This document shows positions 1 through 10,357 of a stretch of 64,000 nucleotides of DNA, one piece after another; position 1 is the first letter of the stretch, and every line of letters starts with the position of its first letter. Under the pieces are notes generated by a model. The model was not told where the DNA came from. It did not search any database and was given only the letters and a program-made list of their open reading frames with translations. The translations under genes were made by a program, and so were the position numbers. Origin of the DNA: JAFAGX01 sp035623255 (GTDB lineage: Bacteria; Acidobacteriota; Terriglobia; Terriglobales; Acidobacteriaceae); assembly GCA_035623255.1 (NCBI GenBank), contig DASPTU010000104.1:1-64000 (forward strand). The letters are read 5' to 3'.

Positions 1-613
1 AGCGTGCTCACCACGGTACCTGGCCACAGGTTGGCAGCCTCGCGAATGGCTTGCAAAGACTTCAGTTCAGACTGGAGTGTTAGTCCGTATCCTGACTTGG
101 CCTCGACTGTGGTGGTGCCCTGTTCAGCCATTTTATGCAGCGCTGTCAGGACTTTTTGTGCAAGCTGCGCCTTCGATGCTTTGCGCACCGGTTCGATGCT
201 CGAGCGGATTCCTCCGCCGGCTTCGGCAATTTCTTCATACGTGGCTCCAGCAATGCGTCTCTCAAAATCCACGAGGCGAGGATTTATGAAGGCTGGGTGA
301 GTGTGGGAATCGACAAAACCAGGAAGCACGACTCGGCGTCTGCAATCGATCTCAATTACTCGCTTCCGATTTTTATTGATCCAAGGGTCGCCCCGGGCGT
401 CTCTGGTTTTTCCGACGGAGACTATCTTTCCGGCATTGCACAGGACAGCGGCATCTTCAATGATTCCAAGTTCTTTGAGTTGAGGACCGCGCCGCGGACC
501 GGTAACGCAGGAGGCAGATCGCAACGTAAGAAGCTGGCCAATGTTGACCAGGAGCAGAGCTTGTGACGCGACTCTTGCGGTTGCTTTAGATGGTGGGTCT
601 CGGTGCTTTACGC

Positions 614-617
<4 letters not shown>
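1..617 (-). CDS. hutI: Imidazolonepropionase, N-terminal part (cut by window edge)
   Basis: Third enzyme of histidine degradation; it hydrolyses 4-imidazolone-5-propionate to formiminoglutamate. The reverse strand reads open from an ATG at 617 to the window edge, about 205 residues. It shows the metal-binding segment GFVDSHTHPAF (HxH), the GGGIRSS segment, and EAKSGYGL, all typical of the HutI amidohydrolase family. The N-terminal beta-sandwich precedes the HxH motif as expected. The start ATG overlaps the hutU stop as ATGA (614-617), so the two genes are translationally coupled. The C-terminal half lies outside the window. Plus-strand ORFs here are shadows. Confidence 0.93.
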
Positions 618-2296
<1,679 letters not shown>

Positions 2297-2335
2297 GCTT
2301 AAATACTAGTGCTTGGCACGGAATCATTCAAACAT

Positions 2336-2360
2336 TTGGCGCTGAGCGCTTAGCGGCCAA
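2336..2360. promoter_or_regulatory. Imperfect inverted repeat between hutU and xseA
   Basis: TTGG-CGCT at 2336-2343 pairs with AGCG-(G)-CCAA at 2352-2360: eight pairs with one bulged G and an 8-nt loop. It lies in the divergent promoter region, 40 bp before hutU. It could be an operator for the hut genes or a leader hairpin. No regulator is encoded nearby. Confidence 0.3.
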
Positions 2361-2393
2361 CGCTAACTGCCGTCTGCTGTAGACTTCCTTGGA

Positions 2394-3764
2394 GTGGCTT
2401 CGTCCGACCAACTCGGGTTCACTTTCACCGGGTCCAGCCGTCGCACCTGGACTGTGTGCGAACTGGTCGCGGCCGTGCGCACTCACCTGGAACGCGAGTA
2501 CACGGACACCTGGGTGGAAGGGGAGATTTCGAACTTCCGAGCGCACGACTCGGGTCATCTTTATTTCACGCTGAAGGACGAGAGCGCGCAGATTCGGGTG
2601 GTGATGTTCCGCTCTTCGGCGCGGCTTCTGCGCTTTCGGCCGGAAAACGGCATGCAGGTGGTCACCCGAGGGCGGGTCACGATTTACGAGGATCGCGGCG
2701 AATTGCAGATTTCCGCCGAATATCTGGAGCCGAAAGGCGCGGGTGCCCTACAGATCGCGTTCGAGCAATTAAAGGCCAAGCTGGAGGCTGAAGGGCTGTT
2801 CGACTCCTCGCATAAGAAGCCAATTCCCACGTTGCCGCGGAGAATCGGCATTGTCACATCTCCTCAGGCCGCCGCTCTGCGAGACATCCTGAATATTCTT
2901 CGGCGGCGCCATCTCGGAGCCAATGTTCTGATCTTCCCGGCGCAGGTACAAGGAGAAACAGCGGCTCTCGAGACAAGTGCCGGGGTTCGATATTTCAATA
3001 AAGCTCGCAACGTGGATGTGATTGTTATTGCCCGGGGCGGAGGTTCAGCAGAAGACTTGGCGGCATTCAATCACGAAGGTTTGGCCCGTGCGATTGCCTC
3101 ATCGCACATTCCTGTGATCTCAGCCGTGGGACATGAAACCGACTTCACGATCATCGATTTTGTTGCCGATCTGCGCGCGCCCACACCATCGGCTGCTGCT
3201 GAGTTGGTGATTCGCTCACGTCAGGAAATCGAAGAGCAAGTGGAAAGCCTGCATCGCCGACTGGATAAAGCCATTCGCTATCACCTCCTGATCGCCAGGC
3301 AAAACTTGACGGAACTCGCGCAGCACGGGGCCTTTGCCCGCATGATGGACCTGATCCACCGGCGGCAGCAGCGACTGGACGAGCTTGTCTACCGCTTAAG
3401 CCAGGCGGAGCGATCGATTATCGAACATTGGCGACGGCGCTTTGAGAACTTGTCGGCCGCGGTTCGACATTATGACGTTCGCCGTGTCCTGGCGAATGTT
3501 CGAAAGGACCTGAACGTTTACTCCGCGGCTTTAGTGTCAGCTTTTCGCAATCTGCTACTTGAGCGAAAAGTTCGAGTGGAACGAATGGATACGGCCCTGC
3601 AGGCGCTTTCTCCGGTTGCGATCCTGGAACGGGGCTACGCCCTGGTATTCGATGCCTCAGGGAAACTGCTGAAGGATGCAGCGAACGTCAAGCCCGGCGA
3701 CGAAATTTCCGCGAAACTGGCAAAGGGAACCGTTGTGGCAACTGTGAAGCAAAAGGAGGCCTAG
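2394..3764 (+). CDS. xseA: Exodeoxyribonuclease VII large subunit
   Basis: Catalytic subunit of exonuclease VII, which degrades single-stranded DNA from both ends. The protein is 456 residues. An N-terminal OB-fold (about 10-105) contains WVEGEISNF and GHLYFTLKD. The nuclease core has GIVTSPQAAALRDI (about 145-160), RGGGSAEDL (about 208) and GHETDFT (about 243). A long helical region follows, then the C-terminal segment LERGYALV. The start is GTG at 2394 with only a weak ribosome site. The partner xseB does not follow within 121 bp and is absent from the window. Confidence 0.95.
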   Translation: MASSDQLGFTFTGSSRRTWTVCELVAAVRTHLEREYTDTWVEGEISNFRAHDSGHLYFTLKDESAQIRVVMFRSSARLLRFRPENGMQVVTRGRVTIYEDRGELQISAEYLEPKGAGALQIAFEQLKAKLEAEGLFDSSHKKPIPTLPRRIGIVTSPQAAALRDILNILRRRHLGANVLIFPAQVQGETAALETSAGVRYFNKARNVDVIVIARGGGSAEDLAAFNHEGLARAIASSHIPVISAVGHETDFTIIDFVADLRAPTPSAAAELVIRSRQEIEEQVESLHRRLDKAIRYHLLIARQNLTELAQHGAFARMMDLIHRRQQRLDELVYRLSQAERSIIEHWRRRFENLSAAVRHYDVRRVLANVRKDLNVYSAALVSAFRNLLLERKVRVERMDTALQALSPVAILERGYALVFDASGKLLKDAANVKPGDEISAKLAKGTVVATVKQKEA

Positions 3765-3773
3765 CAAGCGATG

Positions 3774-3801
3774 TTGCCTCCGTCCCGCACCCTGCTATAC
3801 T
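3774..3801 (+). promoter_or_regulatory. Sigma70-type promoter of gdhA
   Basis: TTGCCT (3774-3779) and TATACT (3796-3801) are separated by 16 bp, in the gap between xseA and gdhA. gdhA starts 84 bp further on, after a GGAG ribosome site. The match is good by inspection; no start site has been mapped. Confidence 0.5.
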
Positions 3802-3885
3802 TCTGAACCGTCACCGCAATCCGGCGGTCATGCCGGAGTTCGTGCAGCATCATACCTACTAGAACCGCTGTAGCTGGAGACCGTC

Positions 3886-5166
3886 ATGACTACCACCACT
3901 GTGAACCACGTCAGCATCGAGCGCGAATTCAATCCCATGGAAGCGCAGGCCGCGCGCTTCGATCTGGCCGCACGCAAGCTGAATCTCGATGAGGGTTTGT
4001 GGAAGGTATTGCGTTACCCCAATCGAGAGATCACGGTTCATATTCCCGTCGCAATGGACAACGGTCGTCTTGAAGTCTTCACCGGATTCCGCGTGCAGCA
4101 CTCAATTGCACGAGGACCGGCCAAAGGTGGTGTCCGCTATGCGCCAGACGTGACGCTGGACGAGGTTCGGGCGCTGGCCAGCTGGATGACCTGGAAGTGT
4201 GCGGTGGTGAACATCCCGTTTGGTGGCGCAAAAGGTGGCATCATCTGCGATCCGCACAAGATGTCGATGGGCGAACTGGAGCGCATGACCCGTCGCTATA
4301 CAGCAGAGTTGTTTGAGTTCATCGGTCCCGAAAAAGATGTCCCCGCGCCGGATGTGAATACCAACGAGCAGATCATGGCGTGGATGATGGATACGTATTC
4401 CATGCACATGCGCCAAACCGTGACCGCCGTGGTCACTGGCAAGCCGATCAACATCGGAGGATCTCGCGGGCGGCGCGAAGCCACGGGCCGCGGGATCATG
4501 ATCGTTTGCGATGAGGCGATCAAGAAACTCGGTATGTCGCGCGAGTCTTCAAGGGTAATTGTGCAAGGGTTTGGCAACGTCGGCTCGAATGCCGCTTTGC
4601 TGATGGCCCAGGCGGGTTACAAAATTATCGGAATTCTGGAAGTGGATGGCGGCTTATACAACCCGGATGGAATGGACGTAAGGGCGCTTTCGGAGTATCG
4701 CCAACGCAACCGGACGATCGTGGGATTCCCGGAGGCGGAGAAAGCTGACCCCGCCGAACTCCTGGTCTCGCCGTGCGAGATTCTGATCCCAGCGGCTACA
4801 GAAAACCAGATCACCAGCCGCAACGCCGACCGCGTAAAGTGCCGGATTCTCGCAGAGGGAGCCAATGGCCCAACCACAGCTGCCGCCGATGAAATCCTGG
4901 CCGATAAGGGCGTGTTCGTGATTCCCGACATTCTGTGCAATGCGGGCGGTGTGACGACCTCGTATTTCGAGTGGGTGCAGGACCGTCAGGGCTATTTCTG
5001 GAAGGAATCCGTGGTGAACGAACAACTGGAAACCATCATGGTGGCCGCATTCGATGATGTGGTTCGGTACGCTGAAACTCACCACGTCAATAATCGGATT
5101 GCAGCTTACATGCTGGCGATCGACCGCGTAGCCTACACGCTACGCCAGCGCGGAATCTACGCGTAG
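3886..5166 (+). CDS. gdhA: Glutamate dehydrogenase, NAD(P)-dependent
   Basis: Interconverts glutamate and 2-oxoglutarate plus ammonia. The protein is 426 residues, the length of the short hexameric bacterial/archaeal GDH class. The N-terminal domain has RGPAKGGVRY (about 77-85) and PFGGAKGG (111-118) with the active-site lysine. The Rossmann domain has VQGFGNVGSNAA (about 226). A GGAG six bases before the ATG supports the start. It may link the adjacent histidine catabolic genes, which also yield glutamate, to central metabolism; that link is inference from proximity only. A small secreted-protein gene follows after 9 bp and is probably co-transcribed. Confidence 0.97.
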   Translation: MTTTTVNHVSIEREFNPMEAQAARFDLAARKLNLDEGLWKVLRYPNREITVHIPVAMDNGRLEVFTGFRVQHSIARGPAKGGVRYAPDVTLDEVRALASWMTWKCAVVNIPFGGAKGGIICDPHKMSMGELERMTRRYTAELFEFIGPEKDVPAPDVNTNEQIMAWMMDTYSMHMRQTVTAVVTGKPINIGGSRGRREATGRGIMIVCDEAIKKLGMSRESSRVIVQGFGNVGSNAALLMAQAGYKIIGILEVDGGLYNPDGMDVRALSEYRQRNRTIVGFPEAEKADPAELLVSPCEILIPAATENQITSRNADRVKCRILAEGANGPTTAAADEILADKGVFVIPDILCNAGGVTTSYFEWVQDRQGYFWKESVVNEQLETIMVAAFDDVVRYAETHHVNNRIAAYMLAIDRVAYTLRQRGIYA

Positions 5167-5175
5167 AGAGCTGCT

Positions 5176-5475
5176 ATGAAACGTCGACCTTTGCTGTTTT
5201 TGGTCTTCGTTGTGTTCTTCACGGCCGTCGCAATTTCGCAAGGCGCTCCCTCGCAAGGCCAACCTACTTCCCAAACAAACGCAACGGCAAAAGCTGACCA
5301 GGCGCCAACCGCGTCGGAGATTGCCGCCGCAAGGGCAAGCCACAAAGTCTGGGTGAATCTTGACAGCGGTATCTACCACAAAGGCGGCCACTGGTATGGC
5401 AAAACGAAGAACGGCAAGTTCATGGCGCTGGACGAAGCCAGGAAAGCCGGTTACAAACCGGCCAAGCGCGACTGA
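5176..5475 (+). CDS. Small secreted protein of unknown function
   Basis: A 99-residue protein with an N-terminal signal sequence (LLFLVFVVFFTAVAIS, cleavage likely near residue 23), a low-complexity Gln/Ala/Thr linker, and a compact C-terminal domain of about 45 residues. That domain carries VWVNLDSGIYH, HWYGKTKNGKFM and EARKAGYKPAKRD. I recall similar short domains (nuclease-tail or Ada-metal-site-like, ending in AGYRP) in exported proteins, but the usual cysteines are absent here. No function can be assigned. It starts 9 bp after gdhA. Confidence 0.75.
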   Translation: MKRRPLLFLVFVVFFTAVAISQGAPSQGQPTSQTNATAKADQAPTASEIAAARASHKVWVNLDSGIYHKGGHWYGKTKNGKFMALDEARKAGYKPAKRD

Positions 5476-5570
5476 ATTCCCAGGTTTGCAACCCGCGTTC
5501 TTTTCGATTGATCGGCGGTTTTTCCAACTTGCTTCACAGCCCGAGCCTGGGCGAACATTTTCGTAGATCG

Positions 5571-5591
5571 CCTCTGTGTGAACCACAGAGG
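5571..5591 (+). promoter_or_regulatory. Hairpin in rnhB leader
   Basis: CCTCTGTG (5571-5578) and CACAGAGG (5584-5591) form a perfect 8-bp stem with a 5-nt loop. It sits 15 nt before the rnhB ribosome site and has no T-tract. It could be a processing or stability element, or a copy of a short dispersed repeat. Confidence 0.35.
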
Positions 5592-5615
5592 AACACGCAG
5601 TATCATGGAGAACTC

Positions 5616-6383
5616 GTGCCCTCCAAGAGGAAACTCGCCCCCAAGACGGAGCTCTCCCCAGCGGCGATCAAGCTGCGCCTTCTAAAGGGCCTGCGATGCA
5701 CGCTGCAGTTTGAGAAGAAAGCCCGGGAATCCGGCGCACATCTGATTGCGGGTGTCGATGAGGTTGGTCGCGGTTCGTTATTTGGGCCAGTCGTCGCCGC
5801 TGCAGTAATTCTCGATCCTGCCTACCGCATTCGGGGGCTCCGCGACTCGAAGCTGCTGCTGCCCGAGCGCAGAGAAATTCTGGCCGACCGCATCCGCGCA
5901 CACGCGATCGCTTGGTCGATTGCCGCAGTGGACGCCGCCCGCATCGATCAAATCAACATTTATCAGGCTTCCCGGTTAGCTATGCGGGAAGCGGTGATGC
6001 AGTTGTCCCCAGTGCCCGACCATTTGCTGATCGACGCTCTGCGCCTGGATTGCGATCTGCCGCAGAATGCGATCATTCACGGCGACGCGCTCTCTGCTTC
6101 GATCGCTGCCGCTTCGATCATCGCCAAGGTAGAGCGCGATCGCATCCTGCGCGAATGGGACCCCGTTTTCCCGCTCTACGGGCTCGCCTCAAACAAGGGA
6201 TACAGCACGCCGCATCACATCGCCGCACTTCGGGAGCACGGCCCGTCTCCTTTGCACCGCCAGTCGTTTGCTCCGGTCTGGATGAACCCAGTCCCCCAGG
6301 AAGTCCTTGGGTTCATGCTGGATGAAAAGCCGGAGGAAGTTCTCGAGGAGATTGCGGTCGAGGTAAACGAAGCGGCCGTGTGA
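5616..6383 (+). CDS. rnhB: Ribonuclease HII
   Basis: Cleaves the RNA strand of RNA-DNA hybrids and removes single ribonucleotides misincorporated into DNA. The four-acid active site is visible: D and E in GVDEVGRG, D in LLIDALRL, and D in the HGDALSASIAAASIIAKVERD region. The C-terminal ASNKGYSTPHH segment is also typical. The start is taken as GTG at 5616 because GGAG lies five bases upstream, giving 255 residues. A longer in-frame reading to 5508 would cover the leader hairpin. The N-terminus has a Lys-rich extension of about 40 residues. Confidence 0.94.
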   Translation: MPSKRKLAPKTELSPAAIKLRLLKGLRCTLQFEKKARESGAHLIAGVDEVGRGSLFGPVVAAAVILDPAYRIRGLRDSKLLLPERREILADRIRAHAIAWSIAAVDAARIDQINIYQASRLAMREAVMQLSPVPDHLLIDALRLDCDLPQNAIIHGDALSASIAAASIIAKVERDRILREWDPVFPLYGLASNKGYSTPHHIAALREHGPSPLHRQSFAPVWMNPVPQEVLGFMLDEKPEEVLEEIAVEVNEAAV

Positions 6384-6515
6384 TTGTTTAAGGCCGAGAA
6401 AACGGCTCATTTCTGCATCGCAACGCATTTCCGAACCATCTCATCTAGGACGTGGTAGAACAGGCGGGTAACTTTCGGTGAATTTTGGCGTCCAATGTTG
6501 TCGGGAGAGCCGCGC

Positions 6516-8123
6516 GTGAAATCGGAGTGTCTGCCATTTAGCCAGGTCCCGCATACAACCAATCTCTTCGGCGATTTTCTTTACTCCTTCGAAAAAGTCG
6601 AGCGCTTCTACCCCCGTACTCCTTTTTTTCAGCAATGGGCCAAAGATGAAGCCTCGCGTGTGCGATATGAGTTGGCCCGCCGAGAGCGCATGGCTGCGAT
6701 TCTGCAGCGACAGAATCGATCGTGGGGCGCAGCTGCCCAGACGTTCGAAAACATTGATCGTTTCCGCAAGGGCGCTAATGCTGTCGTCACAGGCCAGCAA
6801 GTGGGGTTATTCGGAGGTCCGCTATTTTCTATCTACAAAGCCCTTACCGCCGTCAAGCTTGCCGATATCGCCACGCAGGAGGGTCTGCAGTGTGTTCCCG
6901 TGTTCTGGCTTGCCACAGAAGACCACGACTTAGACGAGGTGAAGCAGGTCTCGCTTTCCGGGCCGGATGCTTCGCTTGAGAAATTCGTCGCCGCGCCCGC
7001 GGCCATACCAGACGCTCCAGTCGGCAACATTGTTTTTGGAACCGAGGTTCAGTCGCTTGTCGACGACGCCGCTAAACTGTTAGGCGGTTCCGAGGTTGTC
7101 ACTGTTTTACGCGAGAGCTACCGGCCAGGGCAGACTTTTGGAGGCGCCTTCGCCCGCTTGTTCGCGGCCTTGTTCGCAGATCGTGGAGTCATTCTGCTGG
7201 ATGCATCCGACCCCGAACTCCATCAGGTTGCCAAGCCCATCTATCGGGGTGGCATAGAGCACATCGCCGAAATTGGCGACGCTCTTCTTGAGCGCGGTCA
7301 ACAGTTGGAAACCGCAGGGTATCATCAGCAAGTTAAAGTCAGTCCGACTTCGGCAGTACTGTTCACGATTCGCGACGGTGTGCGCGTGCCTGTCCACCGC
7401 GCCGCAGGTTCCGACTTTGAGATTGGAGGGGAGAAAATCTCCCGCGACGATTTGCTTGCCCGCATTGATTCGGCACCCGAGGATTTCAGTCCTAACGTGC
7501 TCTTGCGTCCCGTAGTGCAGGATTATCTCTTGCCGACTCTCGCCTACACCGGAGGAAGTGCTGAGGTCGCTTATTTTGCCCAGGCTGCCGTGGTCTATGA
7601 GAAATTGCTGGGGAGAGTTACTCCCATCGTGCCGCGCTTCTCCGCTACTCTGGTCGAAACAAAACTGCAAAGCCTGCTTGATCGCTATCATTTGACTTTG
7701 CCCGATGTTTTTCGTGGGCCAGAACAACTGCGCGATGAACTCGCGGCCCAAGCTCTTTCTAATGAACTGCAGTCCGCATTTGCAAATGCCGAGACTTCTC
7801 TCAAGAATTCCATTGCGGCGATTCGCAGCGCCCTCGAGCGTCTTGACAAGACGCTAGTGGATGCTGCCGACAATGCCATGGGCAAGATCCATCACCAGCT
7901 TGAGAGCCTACGAGCACGTGCGGCGCGGGCCGAACTTCGGCAAACCGAGGTCGTCGGCCGTCATGCCCAGTTGTTGAGCAATGCGTTGTACCCGAACAAA
8001 ACGTTGCAGGAGCGCGAGGTGGCGGGAATTTACTTCTTGTCGCGCTACGGCAAAGACTTTTTGCGCAACATTTACGACCGCATTCAGACGGACTGCCTGG
8101 ATCACCAGATAATTCCTCTCTGA
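6516..8123 (+). CDS. bshC: Bacillithiol biosynthesis cysteine-adding enzyme BshC
   Basis: Adds cysteine to glucosaminyl-malate in the last step of bacillithiol synthesis. About 535 residues. Recognised by VTGQQVGLFGGPLF, PVFWLATEDHDLDEV, SPNVLLRPVVQDYLLPT and the C-terminal helical arm ending near the stop. GTG at 6516 is preferred: GGGAG lies eight bases upstream and the protein then begins MKSECLPF, as I recall for acidobacterial homologues. An ATG at 6495 is the alternative. bshA and bshB are not in the window, so the pathway is only partly represented. The gene is convergent with the HAD gene. Confidence 0.93.
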   Translation: MKSECLPFSQVPHTTNLFGDFLYSFEKVERFYPRTPFFQQWAKDEASRVRYELARRERMAAILQRQNRSWGAAAQTFENIDRFRKGANAVVTGQQVGLFGGPLFSIYKALTAVKLADIATQEGLQCVPVFWLATEDHDLDEVKQVSLSGPDASLEKFVAAPAAIPDAPVGNIVFGTEVQSLVDDAAKLLGGSEVVTVLRESYRPGQTFGGAFARLFAALFADRGVILLDASDPELHQVAKPIYRGGIEHIAEIGDALLERGQQLETAGYHQQVKVSPTSAVLFTIRDGVRVPVHRAAGSDFEIGGEKISRDDLLARIDSAPEDFSPNVLLRPVVQDYLLPTLAYTGGSAEVAYFAQAAVVYEKLLGRVTPIVPRFSATLVETKLQSLLDRYHLTLPDVFRGPEQLRDELAAQALSNELQSAFANAETSLKNSIAAIRSALERLDKTLVDAADNAMGKIHHQLESLRARAARAELRQTEVVGRHAQLLSNALYPNKTLQEREVAGIYFLSRYGKDFLRNIYDRIQTDCLDHQIIPL

Positions 8124-8143
8124 GTTTTGTTCGAGGCCTCAGC

Positions 8144-8812
8144 CTACCCCAGTTTTTCTTCTAATTCCTCCAGCGACTCGACTCGGGGTACATCGAGTTC
8201 GCGATATGCACCGGAAACATCAAATAGCATCGCCTGCATGTTCGCCTTTTTCGCGCCGAGATAATCTACGGAATAGACATCGCCGACATATAGGCTCTGC
8301 ACCGGATCGGCATTCATCGATTCCAGAGCTGCCATGAAAATGGCCGGATCGGGTTTTTCGCGTCCCACCAGGCCCGAATCGGTAATCGAACGGAAGCAAT
8401 CTGCAATTCCGCAGCGATCGAGCACCGCAGCAATCTTCCCATCGGCGTTAGAAACTACTGCCAATGGATATCGTGAGCCGAGCCGTTGAAGAATCTCGCG
8501 AGTTCCTGGACGGATGTCACCCCAGTTCGCAGAAACTCGTGTTGCGTCCACCAGTTTGTCGCGGAGAGCATCATCGTCAATTCCCAACTCCTCCAGCAGC
8601 CGTGTATAGAACATGAACCAGAAACCGTGATCAGCCGGGCCACCGCGCTCCACGATCTCGTCAAACTTTTTCTTCGTCACCCGCTCGATGGCATGCCACT
8701 GGTCAAGAGTAGGGGCCAGCCCTCTTTTGTAGAGCGAATCGAGGATCACCGGTCGACTGGGGAATAAAAGTGTGTTGCCGATATCGAAGAAGATCGTCTT
8801 CAGCTCGGGCAT
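8144..8812 (-). CDS. HAD-superfamily hydrolase (subfamily IA)
   Basis: A 222-residue small-molecule phosphatase-type protein. Motif I is FFDIGNTLLF with the nucleophile Asp near residue 10; the usual second Asp is Gly, as in some HAD-IA branches. Motif II is VVSNADGK, motif III GREKPDP, and motif IV GDVYSVDYLGAKKA. A helical cap lies between motifs I and II. The substrate cannot be read from sequence. A GGAG lies only three bases before the ATG. It stands alone, convergent with bshC. Confidence 0.85.
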   Translation of the reverse strand: MPELKTIFFDIGNTLLFPSRPVILDSLYKRGLAPTLDQWHAIERVTKKKFDEIVERGGPADHGFWFMFYTRLLEELGIDDDALRDKLVDATRVSANWGDIRPGTREILQRLGSRYPLAVVSNADGKIAAVLDRCGIADCFRSITDSGLVGREKPDPAIFMAALESMNADPVQSLYVGDVYSVDYLGAKKANMQAMLFDVSGAYRELDVPRVESLEELEEKLG

Positions 8813-8910
8813 TCACTCCATATTCGCATAAGGCATGCAGGATCTGCTCGAAACACCGAGGACGGTTGAGGAAACTAAAGAATGGTTAACAGGAACGCTG
8901 CACGGCGGAA

Positions 8911-9141
8911 CTATGAGAGCTCTTTATCTCTCTTCTTGCCGTACCGATAAGCCAACCCAACACCGGCGGTCATAAATCCCAGGGGGGGCACAAGAAGCAC
9001 TAAAATTCCGCGGTTGATGGCGCGCTGGCCATCTTTACTGGTACCCGCCGCATTGCTGTAACACATAGCGCATCCCTGGCCGAAAGCCGGCGCAGCCCAG
9101 AGTGCGATTGCCAGAGAAAGCAGTCCTACACTTGATCTCAT
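8911..9141 (-). CDS. Small membrane protein with CxxC, end of oxidase operon
   Basis: A 76-residue protein. It has a signal-like hydrophobic start (residues 5-20, ending AFGQ), then GCAMCYSNAAG with a CxxC pair just after the expected cleavage site, then a transmembrane segment (about 45-63) and a basic tail. The ATG overlaps the stop of the subunit IV gene (ATGA, 9138-9141), so it is translated with the oxidase. The CxxC next to the membrane suggests a role in copper handling, thiol chemistry or oxidase assembly, but this is inference. I do not know a named family. Confidence 0.75.
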   Translation of the reverse strand: MRSSVGLLSLAIALWAAPAFGQGCAMCYSNAAGTSKDGQRAINRGILVLLVPPLGFMTAGVGLAYRYGKKRDKELS

Positions 9142-9449
9142 GACGCACCCAACTTCACGACACGGAATGCATCTGCAAAAAAGATGAACATCAGGCACAG
9201 GCAAGCCACTACCGCGGCCATCATGACCCATCTCATCGAGGCAACCTCGTACTTCAGGTGCATGAAGTAGCCGATGATCAGAGCTGATTTGATGATCGAG
9301 AGGACCATCAGCGCTTCCAGCATGCGTACCGGCTGAAAGAATTGCTTGTAGGCGAGCACCACTTCGACTGCGGTGAGCAGCAGCAACACTGCCCAAACCC
9401 AGAGGTACTGGCTCTTGCTCTCGTCATGATGCTCGGCGATTGTATGCAT
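9138..9449 (-). CDS. Cytochrome c oxidase subunit IV (prokaryotic type)
   Basis: A 103-residue protein with three hydrophobic segments (about 18-34, 44-64, 72-92). It carries the conserved FMHLKYE motif between segments 2 and 3, the hallmark of prokaryotic COX4/CyoD-like subunits that stabilise the oxidase core. It lies in the cox operon, 66 bp after the second subunit III gene, and overlaps the next small gene by 4 bp. The likely position is the cytoplasmic membrane. Confidence 0.87.
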   Translation of the reverse strand: MHTIAEHHDESKSQYLWVWAVLLLLTAVEVVLAYKQFFQPVRMLEALMVLSIIKSALIIGYFMHLKYEVASMRWVMMAAVVACLCLMFIFFADAFRVVKLGAS

Positions 9450-9515
9450 CCTGCAATGCTCCTCTTCCAGTCAGCTTCCAGTTCAAAAAACGTTGTTGCA
9501 CTAATCGAGCTCTAC

Positions 9516-10277
9516 TCACCCTGTGATTCGCGTCGACATCAAATAAACCAGCGGGAAAATAAACATCCACACTAAATCAACGAAGTGCCAATACAAGCCG
9601 GCAATCTCGACATCGTGCGCGTCGTAATCCTTGGGTTTGAGAAACAAAATCATCGCGGCGATCACCGCTCCAATCAGCAATACGTGCACCCCAGTATGAA
9701 ACACGTTACCGGCCGGGGTCGCGAGCCACGCGACAAGCCAGATCGCCAGCAGAATAGGCAACCATTTTTTCCGCAACGCAACTACGCCGAGATACATGAC
9801 CCCGATGGTCACGTGCAGCATGTGCATGCCGGTCAGAGTAAAAAAAGTGCCGCCGAACTGCGGCACATTCGCAGCCCACGGATTCTTAAACGGCGTCATC
9901 CCCTCAGCAATCAGTTTCGACCACTCCATCGCGTGCAGCACGATAAAGGCGGTGCCGAACAACATGGTGAGGAGGATCCAGTTTCGCGTCCAACTGCGGT
10001 CGCCCCGACGGGCAGCAAGCACTCCCAAAACCATGGTGAGAGAGCTTGACAGAAGGCAGCCGGTCATTACTGTGGCGTTCAGGATGCTTTCCTTATGAAA
10101 TGGAGTAGGCCAGTCGGGATTGGAGATGCGCCCGTAGCTATAGGCGAACAACAGCGCTCCAAATGTCAGGGAATCAGAGAGCAGGAACAGCCACATCCCG
10201 ATCTTCTTCGAGTAGGTGCCGAAGAGCGACGGTTCGTAAGTTTCCGCCAGCCCGTGCTGCACCGCGACATCAGCCAT
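9516..10277 (-). CDS. Cytochrome c oxidase subunit III (second copy)
   Basis: Heme-copper oxidase subunit III-like membrane protein, about 253 residues. The start at 10277 is chosen because GGAG lies nine bases upstream; the longer reading begins at 10316. Motifs: FGTYSKKIGMWLFLLSD, FTLTGMHMLHVTIG with the paired histidines, and AGLYWHFVDLVWMFIFPLVYL at the C-terminus. Seven or so hydrophobic helices. It directly follows another subunit III gene but clearly differs from it in sequence. Subunit III contains no redox centre; it helps keep the proton-pumping core stable. Confidence 0.9.
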   Translation of the reverse strand: MADVAVQHGLAETYEPSLFGTYSKKIGMWLFLLSDSLTFGALLFAYSYGRISNPDWPTPFHKESILNATVMTGCLLSSSLTMVLGVLAARRGDRSWTRNWILLTMLFGTAFIVLHAMEWSKLIAEGMTPFKNPWAANVPQFGGTFFTLTGMHMLHVTIGVMYLGVVALRKKWLPILLAIWLVAWLATPAGNVFHTGVHVLLIGAVIAAMILFLKPKDYDAHDVEIAGLYWHFVDLVWMFIFPLVYLMSTRITG

Positions 10278-10357
10278 GGTTTCCGTCTCCTGATTTGAAC
10301 TGACCAACTCGGCCACCGAAAACCTACAAAGGTGGTCGGCTCAGCTAACATCTCTTT

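Noticed and set aside
4..566. Plus-strand open frames at the left end
   Set aside because: They oppose a clear hutI reading frame with DSHTHPAF on the minus strand and have no recognisable content.
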